Below, piece after piece: positions 8,019 through 14,033 of a DNA stretch of 14,345 nt. A program made the translations under genes and the position numbers. The stretch spans positions 1-14,345 of the forward strand of contig JAUWQU010000014.1 of assembly GCA_030610965.1 (NCBI GenBank), in the 5' to 3' direction. Origin of the DNA: Phycisphaerae bacterium (GTDB taxonomy: Bacteria; Planctomycetota; Phycisphaerae; SM23-33). The notes under the pieces are model-generated. The model was given only the letters and a program-made list of their open reading frames with translations. It did no database searches and was not told the DNA's origin. Position 1 is the stretch's first letter; each line of letters opens with the position of its first letter.

Positions 8019-8059
8019 TCAGATGGGCTCACTGCGGCCGTACGCGGGAGCCCATCTGA
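8019..8059 (+). promoter_or_regulatory. Hairpin in the GH29 leader region
   Basis: TCAGATGGGCTC (8019-8030) and GAGCCCATCTGA (8048-8059) form a perfect 12-bp inverted repeat around a 17-base loop that can itself pair GCG with CGC. The hairpin ends 22 bases before the AGGAGA ribosome binding site of the fucosidase gene. It could be an attenuator, mRNA-stabilising hairpin, or operator. There is no T-run, so a terminator is unlikely. Confidence 0.5.
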
Positions 8060-8093
8060 GAAATCCCGGATCAGTTGCATCAGGAGAATCAGC

Positions 8094-9536
8094 ATGAGCT
8101 TACATCCTCTATCGGCCACATTCATGTTGCTGCTTGCCGTTTCTATGATGACCAGTTGCCTATTGGCCGCGGATCCACCGGCGCCTCGCAAGATCGTCCC
8201 GTCGCCCGGTCAATTGAAGTGGCAGGAGATGGAGATCATTTCTCTTTTCCACTATGGCCCCAACACTTATATCGGTCAGGAGTGGGGCTACGGCGACACG
8301 CCTGCCAAGGTTTTCAATCCCGACAAGCTCGACACCGACCAGTGGGTTGAGGTCTGCAAGGCGGCGGGTATCAAGGGGGTCATCCTCGTTGCCAAGCACC
8401 ACGACGGGTTCTGCCTCTGGCCGTCAAAGTACACGGAGTATTCGGTCAAGTCGTCGCCCTGGAAAGACGGCAAGGGAGACCTGGTCGGGGATTTGTCAGA
8501 ATCGTGCAGGAAGGGCGAGTTGAAGTTCGGTATCTATTTGTCGCCCTGGGATCGCAATCACGCCGACTACGCCAAACCCGCCTACGTCAAGTATTACTAC
8601 AACCAGTGGGTGGAGGTGTTGTCAAGTTACGGCCCGGTTTTCGAGATATGGTTCGACGGCGCCAACGGGGGCACCGGCTACTACGGTGGTGCAAGGGAAA
8701 AACGTTCCATCAGCAAGGACTACTACAACTACCCGCGAATCCTCGCCCTTCTTAAAGAGAAGCACCCCGAGGCGATCGCGTTTAACTACCAAGGCCCCCA
8801 GTCTTCACGTTGGCCGGGCAACGAGCGCGGTGACGCCCGCGATCCGGACTGGTGTGCGATCAGCCGCAAGGATCTCCCCAACGGCGGCTACTGGAGCCCC
8901 GCCGAGGCCGACACACCCGCGATCGGCAGGTGGTTCTGGACACCACGGCGAAAAGTCGACTCGCTGGAATCGCTCGTTCGCAAGTACTTCACCAGCGTGG
9001 GGCGCGGCGGCGTGCTGAACTTCGGCCTTGCGCCTGACAAGTCGGGGTTGATTGACGCCAAAGACGCTGCGCGGCTGAGGCAGTTTGGCGACTACATCCG
9101 CGCAATGCAGAAGACTGATCTCGCCAAGGGCAAACCAACTACCGCAACGCACACGCGGGGTGGAGCACAGACCACGACATTCGGCGCCGCAAACCTGCTC
9201 GACGGCGACGCCGCTACGTACTGGACGACCGACGACACCGTTACCACGGCGGACATCGAGGTCGATTTCGGGAGCGAGGTGACTTTTAACGTCGTTTCGG
9301 CGAGCGAGTTCATCAAGCTCGGACAGCGCATCAAATCCTGGGCGGTGGAAGCTTTCAAGGCCGGGAAGTGGGAGCAGGTTGCCAAAGGTACTACCGTCGG
9401 CTACAAACGCATGTTCCGTATCCCGGACACGAAGGCGTCGAAGATTCGCATCCGTATTCTCGATTCGTTCGAGTGTCCCATGCTGCACTCGCTGAACGTT
9501 TACCACGCGCCGGATGCCCGGAAGTTCGGGACCTAG
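8094..9536 (+). CDS. Exported alpha-L-fucosidase (GH29) with C-terminal discoidin/CBM32-like domain
   Basis: 480 residues. ATG 8094 is chosen because AGGAGA (8082-8087) precedes it by six bases and it begins a signal sequence; a GTG at 8007 would add a hydrophilic extension. The signal has MMTSC near residue 22, so lipoprotein processing is possible besides cleavage after LLAA. The GH29 barrel spans about residues 35-340: ISLFHYGPNTYIG (49-61), GVILVAKHHDGFCLWPSKYT (95-114), FGIYLSPWDRN (145-155), and VFEIWFDGANG (182-192), where D188 is the nucleophile expected for the retaining mechanism. WSPAEADTPAIGRWFW (267-282) and GRGGVLNFGLAPDKSG (303-318) are also characteristic. The acid/base is not securely assigned; E271 is a candidate. 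Residues about 342-472 resemble an F5/8 type C (CBM32-like) domain: a variable loop, LLDGDAATYWTTDD (368-381), then IEVDFGSE. The enzyme hydrolyses terminal alpha-L-fucose, which fits the GH95-like gene upstream. It has its own leader and is not overlapped by the oxidoreductase gene. Confidence 0.92.
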   Translation: MSLHPLSATFMLLLAVSMMTSCLLAADPPAPRKIVPSPGQLKWQEMEIISLFHYGPNTYIGQEWGYGDTPAKVFNPDKLDTDQWVEVCKAAGIKGVILVAKHHDGFCLWPSKYTEYSVKSSPWKDGKGDLVGDLSESCRKGELKFGIYLSPWDRNHADYAKPAYVKYYYNQWVEVLSSYGPVFEIWFDGANGGTGYYGGAREKRSISKDYYNYPRILALLKEKHPEAIAFNYQGPQSSRWPGNERGDARDPDWCAISRKDLPNGGYWSPAEADTPAIGRWFWTPRRKVDSLESLVRKYFTSVGRGGVLNFGLAPDKSGLIDAKDAARLRQFGDYIRAMQKTDLAKGKPTTATHTRGGAQTTTFGAANLLDGDAATYWTTDDTVTTADIEVDFGSEVTFNVVSASEFIKLGQRIKSWAVEAFKAGKWEQVAKGTTVGYKRMFRIPDTKASKIRIRILDSFECPMLHSLNVYHAPDARKFGT

Positions 9537-9569
9537 CGGCATGAAGAATTCCTGCTGAAAGGATTTCTG

Positions 9570-9690
9570 ATATCGCTGTCGCATCTGAGCCGCACCGGCA
9601 GGGCAGTTGTCGCCTTTGCCGCGTTGCTGTTAGCCTCGTCGCCCCTGTTGGCTGTCCAATTGGCCCAGCGCGGGACGTTCAGTTCATGGA
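9570..9690 (+). pseudogene. Remnant of the 5' end of a secreted-protein gene
   Basis: After AAAGGA (9558-9563) a frame beginning with ATA 9570 reads like a signal peptide: basic LSRTGRAV, a hydrophobic core VAFAALLLASSPLLA, then VQLAQRGTF. There is no ATG in this frame. An original ATG changed to ATA at 9570-9572 would sit six bases after the ribosome binding site, which is inference. Sensible protein ends near 9690, exactly where the opposite-strand remnant begins. The family is not recognisable from what remains. Confidence 0.35.
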
Positions 9691-9864
9691 TCAGATGGGC
9701 TCGCCCTTCCTTTTGTCCTTGTGGCTCGCGGCGAGGTCCGTCCGCAGGAACTTGCAGAGCATGTAACCGCGGGCCACGGCCTCGGGCAAGATGACGGGCT
9801 CGGCCGGCCTGACCTTGGCATTCCGCAACACCTTGTCATTCTCAGCCGCGCCGGCCATCACCGT
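9691..9864 (-). pseudogene. C-terminal remnant of an unidentified gene
   Basis: On the minus strand about 55 codons end at the stop in 9691-9693, with strongly G/C-ending codons and a plausible protein sequence (VRPAEPVILPEAVARGYMLC, then KFLRTDLAASHKDKRK). Upstream of it the frame enters the 98-nt repeat, which reads as low-complexity charged sequence, so the real gene part is only the last 55 or so residues. I do not recognise the family. It looks like the surviving end of a gene cut by insertion or rearrangement. Confidence 0.35.
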
Positions 9865-9874
9865 GGAACACGAA

Positions 9875-9972
9875 GGGCGAGAGCCGCACAGGGCTGTTGT
9901 CGTGTCGTCGTGAGAGGAGGCATCTCTCGGAGCAGGTCTTGGACACGTACGCCCTGTACGGGCATCTCGCCC
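9875..9972 (-). ncRNA. 98-nt covarying hairpin element, copy 1
   Basis: Nested pairing is visible: GGGCGAGA (9875-9882) with TCTCGCCC (9965-9972), extended two pairs by flanking AA/TT; CCG (9884-9886) with CGG (9959-9961); ACAGGGC (9888-9894) with GCCCTGT (9951-9957); CGTGTC (9901-9906) with GACACG (9942-9947); and a tip hairpin GAGAG (9912-9916) with CTCTC (9924-9928). It begins 113 bases past the stop of the 10086-13523 gene in that gene's direction. Copy 2 (13809-13906) is 93/98 identical and keeps every pair. Strand is assigned by this position only. It may be a 3' structured RNA or a palindromic mobile element. Confidence 0.6.
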
Positions 9973-10010
9973 TTGTTCGTTTTTTTGTGGCCGGGCCGGG
10001 TCAGGCAAAC

Positions 10011-10043
10011 GCATGCTTCCGCAAAGCCGGAAGCATGGCACCC
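10011..10043. repeat. Single hairpin of the ATGCTTCC repeat type
   Basis: ATGCTTCC (10013-10020) pairs with GGAAGCAT (10029-10036) around GCAAAGCC, followed by GGCACCC. The arm, loop and GGCACCC flank match the right arm of the double palindrome at 6297-6327, with differences confined mostly to the loop. It lies 43 bases past the stop of the large PEP-CTERM gene. Confidence 0.65.
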
Positions 10044-10085
10044 CGGCCGTGGTCAGGACCTCCTTCGGCGGCGGACCTGTCCGCC

Positions 10086-13000
10086 TTAGCCTCGGCGACG
10101 GCGGATAACCGCCAGCGCGCCGATCGCCAGCAGGCCGAGCGTCGCGGGTTCTGGGATCGTGCCTGAGGCCGGGCTGGTCGCGCCGTAGTTGTCCTGCAGA
10201 ATCTGCAGGTCGGCCCAATCGACGTCGCCGTCGCCGTCGAAGTCGCCGTCGGCCAGAACGGCGCCGCTGGCCTGGCCCATGTTGGTCTTGAGGATGATGT
10301 AGTCGGCCGCGTTGACCACGCCGTTCTCGTCGGCGTCGCCGGCCAGGCCGGCGTCGACGAGCAGCGAGCCGGTTCCCATGAAGTACGAACCGTGGGTAGT
10401 GGCATTGTAGGTGCCGGTGCCCACGTCGACCTCGCCCAGAATCAGGGCGGCGATGGTATCCTCGCCCAAGAAGTTCAGGTCCATCTTGGCGCCGGCGAAG
10501 ATGTCGACGGTCGAGGCGTCATCCAGACCGTCATTCACGTTGTTGTAGCTCAGCCTGCCGGCTTCAACGGTCGTGTCGCCGGTGTAAAGGAGTTCGCCGG
10601 AGAGGCCCATCACGGCATTCGTTTCGAGGCCGTTCATCACCAGGCCTCCGTTCTGAATCACCGAGGTGACCTCGAGGTCAACCGCCTGGGTGCCGTCGCG
10701 TACCGAGAAGACCTGCGTGGCGCCGTTGAGGTCCAGGATATCGACGTAGATCCCGCCGTTTCCATTGTTGTGGTCGTCGCAGAACACGCCGTCAGTCAGC
10801 GTCAACGTTCCGCCGCCGACGCTGTCGATGACTTTCCCCCTTTGACCGCCGTTGTTGCTTCCCAGTGACAACAAGCCGATGGTTTGATCGTAACCGTTCA
10901 GGTCCAAAGCGCAAGCACCCGACCCGTCCGCCTTAACCGGGGTTCCGCTGGGAAGGGCGTTGTCCACCCCCAGTTTCAAGGTTTGGTTATAAACGCCTCC
11001 CCACCCGATCCGGGTCGAGCCGCCATACGTATTCTGGTTAGTCAAGGTTCCGCCACGGGTGAACGTCACCGACAAACCGTCTCCGCTGATCACGCCGTCG
11101 AAGGTAGATCCGTTAACCAGCGTCAGAGTGGAGGCGGTGGCTGTGCTGGTGACATTGCCGGAACCTTCCAGCTTGCTGATCGTGTCGCCATATCCGTTCA
11201 TATCCAGCGTGCCGCTGGCATTGACCATGACGTTGCGGGAATCCCCGATCACGTCCGACGCGCCAAGCCTCAGCGTGCCGCCGTCGATCGTGGGATTGAC
11301 GTCGACGGTGCCGGAGACCGTCAAGGCGCCCGCGCCTTCCTTGGTCAGCGTCAGGCTTCCGCTCGAACCGTTCTGAATCGTTCCGCCGAAGCTTAGGTCG
11401 GAGGAATTGTTGACGGTCAGGGCGGCCGTGCCGGTGCCGTTCTCGATGACCGGCGCGCCGCCGTCGTCGCTCAGGCTGGTGAGGGTCAGGTTGTTGCCGT
11501 AGAGCTGCAACGTGCCCGTGCTGCCGGTGCTGAAGGCCAGGGCCTGCGACGTGCCCAGCGCGTCGGCATTGCCCATCCGAAGGGTGCCGGCGGCAATCGT
11601 CGTGGTACCGTCGTAATCGTTGGAGTTGGCCAGAATCACCGTGCCCGGACCGCGGACGACCAGCGAATTGCCCGCGCCGGTGACGGCGTTGGCGTTGGCC
11701 ATGGTCAGCGTCCCGCCGCCGCCACCGAGGCGATAGGTGGTACCGTTGGGCGTCAGCGTGCCGGTATAGGTCTCGTTGCCGACGGCGCCCAGCGAGGCGG
11801 CCGTCAGGCCGGCGCCGGTGGCGTCGCTGAAGTCGAAGTTCTCGGCGGCGTAGTTGTCGGCCGCGATGGTGCCGGCCGAGCTGGCGACGATCCGGTCCGA
11901 TAAGGCCGTCGGAACGTTGGCCGCGCCGAACGACGCGCCGAAGGCCACCGCGCCGTCGGCGTTGACCGTCACGTCGCGGTCCGTGCCGTTGATGGAAGCC
12001 GACGATTCAAATCGCGTTAAGCCGGCGTTCAGCGTCATGCCGCCGGTTGCGGCTACGTTGTTGCCCGAAAGCACCAGGACCCCGGCGCCTTCCTTGACCA
12101 TGCCGCCGCTGCCAGTGATGTCGGCCGAGATCGTCAGGTCGTCGGCCGCGCTGGCGTTGTTGACCGTCACGGTCCGGGGGGCCGCTCCGAAAGCTAGGTT
12201 GCCGCTGATCGTCGCGCCCGCGCCGCTGCCGCTGTACGCGACATCGCCGCCGAGCGTCAGCGTCCCGGCCCCGGTGGTCACCGTACCTGCATTGCCCAGG
12301 GCGAGGGCGGCGATGGTGTCGCTGTTGTCGGCCAGGTCCAGCGCGCCGTTGACCGTCACGTCCGAGGTGTCGGGAATCACGTCGCTGGCGCCGAGTTGAA
12401 GCGTGCCGGCCTGGATGCACGTGGCGCCGGTGTAGATGTTGGCGCCGCTCAGCACGAGCGTGCCGCTGCCGGTCTTGGCCAGCGTCCAGCTATTGCCGTC
12501 ATCGCTGATCGGCGTGGCGACCGTGGCGGTCAGGCCCGAGGCGACGTTCATCGAATTGTCATAGCCGGTCATACGAAGCTCACCAGCCGTGCCGTTGGCG
12601 ATAGTGACCGTGCCCTCCTCGAACGCCAGACCGCCGATATCCTGCGTGCCGTCCACCGTAACGACGTATGTGCCGTTGGCATCGTCGCCGGCGGCGAACT
12701 TGGCGACAGCCCCGGGCGTCCAGACGCCTGCGGCGCCGGTGCCGTCTGCCGCGGCGTTCCAGTTCCCGGTGCCAGCGTTCCAAGTGCCGGTCGGCGTCGA
12801 GCTGCCCGAGTTGGGGTCGGTGCCGTTAAGGTCCCAGTAGGCCGCCTCCATGACGACCAAGGGTTCGGAAAGGCCGTATAAAGACATCGTCCTATAGAAG
12901 TCCTGTCTCGAATCTGATATCCATTTACCGTCGGTCTGATATGACCGCCCCCCCTGAGCAAACCGAGTAGTAGTACCTAATTCGCGACCTGCGTACGCGG

Positions 13001-13523
13001 TGCCGTCGCTCTTCGAGCCAGTCCAGATCATCGACCCGTAGCTGGCGTTTGTGACTGGCGTACCATCCATATAGGTTATCGGATTCTCTATAGATCCATC
13101 CCACATATCAGCATAACCCGTGACGATGGGGCGGCCCAGCATGTCATAGACGGGGCCGGATACCACAGCGTGGTCCTTGGCGTTAACGGCGACAGTGGAC
13201 CCTATGACGTTCCACGTTACGCCTGCGCACGCTCCTCCTCCAGCGGTATCGCCCTCCGCCTGCACAATAGCATCGAAAGTCGCTATATCATCCCAGGGGG
13301 CTACGGGGGGGTTGATTGAGGCTATGGTCAGCGCATTCGTAGAAAATGCCAACTGGTAAGTGTCACCGGCCTGCCATGGTGCTGCCGTGCCAGGGTTGAT
13401 GGGGTTCGCCAAAAACCACGCCTCATCCAGGCCGAGTTGGCCCACGAGACCCGCATGGACCGCAGGGGCCATTGCGAGAACCAATCCCGCAACTACTGCA
13501 AAAATAACAGTGTGCTTCAACAT
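10086..13523 (-). CDS. Autotransporter-repeat surface protein with dockerin-like module and PEP-CTERM anchor
   Basis: 1145 residues. Start 13523 is chosen because AAGGAG (plus-strand 13531-13536) precedes it by seven bases and it begins a clean signal peptide (MLKHTVIFAVVAGLVLAMAP, AVHA); ATG 13568 would add a basic extension. Residues about 25-227 form a globular N-terminal domain (YQLAFSTN, GVTWNVIGSTVAVNAKDHAV, ADMWDGSI) of a type found in planctomycete PEP-CTERM proteins. Residues about 245-1050 are Gly/Thr/Asn-rich beta-helix made of autotransporter-associated strand repeats (GSGTLVLSGANIYTGATCIQ, AGTLQLGASDVI). Residues about 1059-1115 form a dockerin-like pair of calcium loops (GDADENGVVNAADYIILKTN and GDFDGDGDVDWADLQILQDN). 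The end is IPEPATLGLLAIGALAVIRR plus RRG, a PEP-CTERM signal processed by an exosortase/archaeosortase-type system. Likely exported and retained at or released from the surface. The DNA of the N-terminal domain is less GC-rich than the repeat region, suggesting a modular origin. Confidence 0.88.
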   Translation of the reverse strand: MLKHTVIFAVVAGLVLAMAPAVHAGLVGQLGLDEAWFLANPINPGTAAPWQAGDTYQLAFSTNALTIASINPPVAPWDDIATFDAIVQAEGDTAGGGACAGVTWNVIGSTVAVNAKDHAVVSGPVYDMLGRPIVTGYADMWDGSIENPITYMDGTPVTNASYGSMIWTGSKSDGTAYAGRELGTTTRFAQGGRSYQTDGKWISDSRQDFYRTMSLYGLSEPLVVMEAAYWDLNGTDPNSGSSTPTGTWNAGTGNWNAAADGTGAAGVWTPGAVAKFAAGDDANGTYVVTVDGTQDIGGLAFEEGTVTIANGTAGELRMTGYDNSMNVASGLTATVATPISDDGNSWTLAKTGSGTLVLSGANIYTGATCIQAGTLQLGASDVIPDTSDVTVNGALDLADNSDTIAALALGNAGTVTTGAGTLTLGGDVAYSGSGAGATISGNLAFGAAPRTVTVNNASAADDLTISADITGSGGMVKEGAGVLVLSGNNVAATGGMTLNAGLTRFESSASINGTDRDVTVNADGAVAFGASFGAANVPTALSDRIVASSAGTIAADNYAAENFDFSDATGAGLTAASLGAVGNETYTGTLTPNGTTYRLGGGGGTLTMANANAVTGAGNSLVVRGPGTVILANSNDYDGTTTIAAGTLRMGNADALGTSQALAFSTGSTGTLQLYGNNLTLTSLSDDGGAPVIENGTGTAALTVNNSSDLSFGGTIQNGSSGSLTLTKEGAGALTVSGTVDVNPTIDGGTLRLGASDVIGDSRNVMVNASGTLDMNGYGDTISKLEGSGNVTSTATASTLTLVNGSTFDGVISGDGLSVTFTRGGTLTNQNTYGGSTRIGWGGVYNQTLKLGVDNALPSGTPVKADGSGACALDLNGYDQTIGLLSLGSNNGGQRGKVIDSVGGGTLTLTDGVFCDDHNNGNGGIYVDILDLNGATQVFSVRDGTQAVDLEVTSVIQNGGLVMNGLETNAVMGLSGELLYTGDTTVEAGRLSYNNVNDGLDDASTVDIFAGAKMDLNFLGEDTIAALILGEVDVGTGTYNATTHGSYFMGTGSLLVDAGLAGDADENGVVNAADYIILKTNMGQASGAVLADGDFDGDGDVDWADLQILQDNYGATSPASGTIPEPATLGLLAIGALAVIRRRRG

Positions 13524-13530
13524 TTTGTGT

Positions 13531-13536
13531 CTCCTT
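13531..13536 (-). promoter_or_regulatory. Ribosome binding site fixing the start of the large PEP-CTERM gene
   Basis: On the minus strand AAGGAG lies seven bases before ATG 13523, in the context TAAGGAGACACAAAATG. Almost the same context (TAAGGAGACACACATG) precedes the oxidoreductase start at 6477. Confidence 0.7.
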
Positions 13537-13612
13537 ACGTTGGTAATTCGTAATATGTTGCCTCTCATCGCTGCTCTCCTTGTTCTCCAGGTCTACCTGT
13601 ACCGAACGTACG

Positions 13613-13672
13613 TGCACGGAAATGCCTGCACGGAAATGCCTGCACGGAAATGCCTGCACGGAAATGCCTGCA
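13613..13672. repeat. Four perfect 14-bp tandem repeats in the PEP-CTERM gene leader
   Basis: TGCACGGAAATGCC occurs at 13613-13626, 13627-13640, 13641-13654 and 13655-13668 without a mismatch, followed by a partial TGCA. The array lies between the predicted promoter (13698-13726) and the start codon at 13523, so it would be transcribed as part of the 5' leader. The 14-bp period means successive units sit about 1.3 helical turns apart. Units have no spacers, so this is not CRISPR. Confidence 0.85.
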
Positions 13673-13697
13673 TTGACAGACTCCGCACATGCTCTAC

Positions 13698-13726
13698 ATT
13701 CTAACCGCAACTCGCGGTTTTGTCAA
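13698..13726 (-). promoter_or_regulatory. Sigma-70-type promoter of the large PEP-CTERM gene, with a dyad in the spacer
   Basis: Read on the minus strand, TTGACA (plus 13721-13726) and TAGAAT (plus 13698-13703) are separated by exactly 17 bases. The -35 box is a full consensus match and the -10 box matches five of six. The spacer and box edges contain AACCGCGAGTTGCGGTT (plus 13703-13719), an inverted repeat with six-base arms around five bases. This suggests a regulator site inside the promoter. Transcription would start near 13690, giving a leader of about 165 nt. Confidence 0.65.
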
Positions 13727-13808
13727 GCGCAAAACTGCGTCTGTTTTTGGGCCACTATTGCACGTGGCCGGGGGGCGTCGCGGGCGCGTCGAAGGCCGCG
13801 CAAGAAGG

Positions 13809-13906
13809 GGGCGAGAGCCGCACAGGACAGCCGTCGTGTCGTCGTGAGAGGAGGCATCTCTCGGAGCAGGTCTTGGACACGTACGTCCTGTACGGGCATC
13901 TCGCCC
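13809..13906 (-). ncRNA. 98-nt covarying hairpin element, copy 2
   Basis: Same fold as copy 1: GGGCGAGA (13809-13816) with TCTCGCCC (13899-13906); CCG (13818-13820) with CGG (13893-13895); ACAGGAC (13822-13828) with GTCCTGT (13885-13891); CGTGTC (13835-13840) with GACACG (13876-13881); GAGAG (13846-13850) with CTCTC (13858-13862). Against copy 1, A13827 replaces G and T13886 replaces the paired C, keeping the pair. The other three changes are in the bulge at 13829-13832. It begins 127 bases past the stop of the 14034-14345 gene in that gene's direction. Confidence 0.6.
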
Positions 13907-13950
13907 TTGTTCGCTTGTCCGCGGCTGGGCCTCGGGGGCCCGTTGCTTCT

Positions 13951-14022
13951 ATCCGCAGATTACGCGGATTCTCGCAGATTCATGCTGCTTTCCATCTGCG
14001 CCAATCCGCGCAATCTGCGGAT
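13951..14022 (-). terminator. Long hairpin just past the second PEP-CTERM gene
   Basis: ATCCGCAGATTACGCGGAT (13951-13969) pairs with ATCCGCGCAATCTGCGGAT (14004-14022) at 18 of 19 positions. An inner CGCAGAT (13973-13979) pairs with ATCTGCG (13994-14000). The hairpin begins 11 bases after the stop at 14034-14036 in the gene's direction. No T-run follows, so termination is uncertain. The sequence resembles the ATCTGCG/AATCCGCG palindromes dispersed in many genomes, so it may simply be a repeat. Confidence 0.5.
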
Positions 14023-14033
14023 TGCCTTGCTTC

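Larger units (their letters stand above)
9537..10085. other. Gene-poor stretch with remnants and repeats
   Basis: This 549-base gap between the converging fucosidase and PEP-CTERM genes holds no intact gene. It contains a decayed signal-peptide start on the plus strand (9570-9690), a C-terminal gene remnant on the minus strand (9691-9864), the first copy of the 98-nt hairpin element (9875-9972), and one ATGCTTCC-type hairpin (10011-10043). Confidence 0.6.

Noticed and set aside
8018..9702. Direct repeat ATCAGATGGGCTC flanking the fucosidase gene (8018-8030 and 9690-9702), as if an insertion site
   Set aside because: A 13-base match is expected about once by chance in a window of this size, and flanks show no other shared sequence. 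The local inverted repeat at 8019-8059 explains one copy.
13613..13672. CRISPR array
   Set aside because: The 14-bp units touch each other with no spacers, are too short for CRISPR repeats, and no cas gene is present.
13673..13700. Possible plus-strand promoter (TTGACA, 16 bases, TACATT) beside the tandem repeats
   Set aside because: The -10 box matches only four of six bases and no plus-strand gene follows. The minus-strand promoter in the same place is much better and has a gene.
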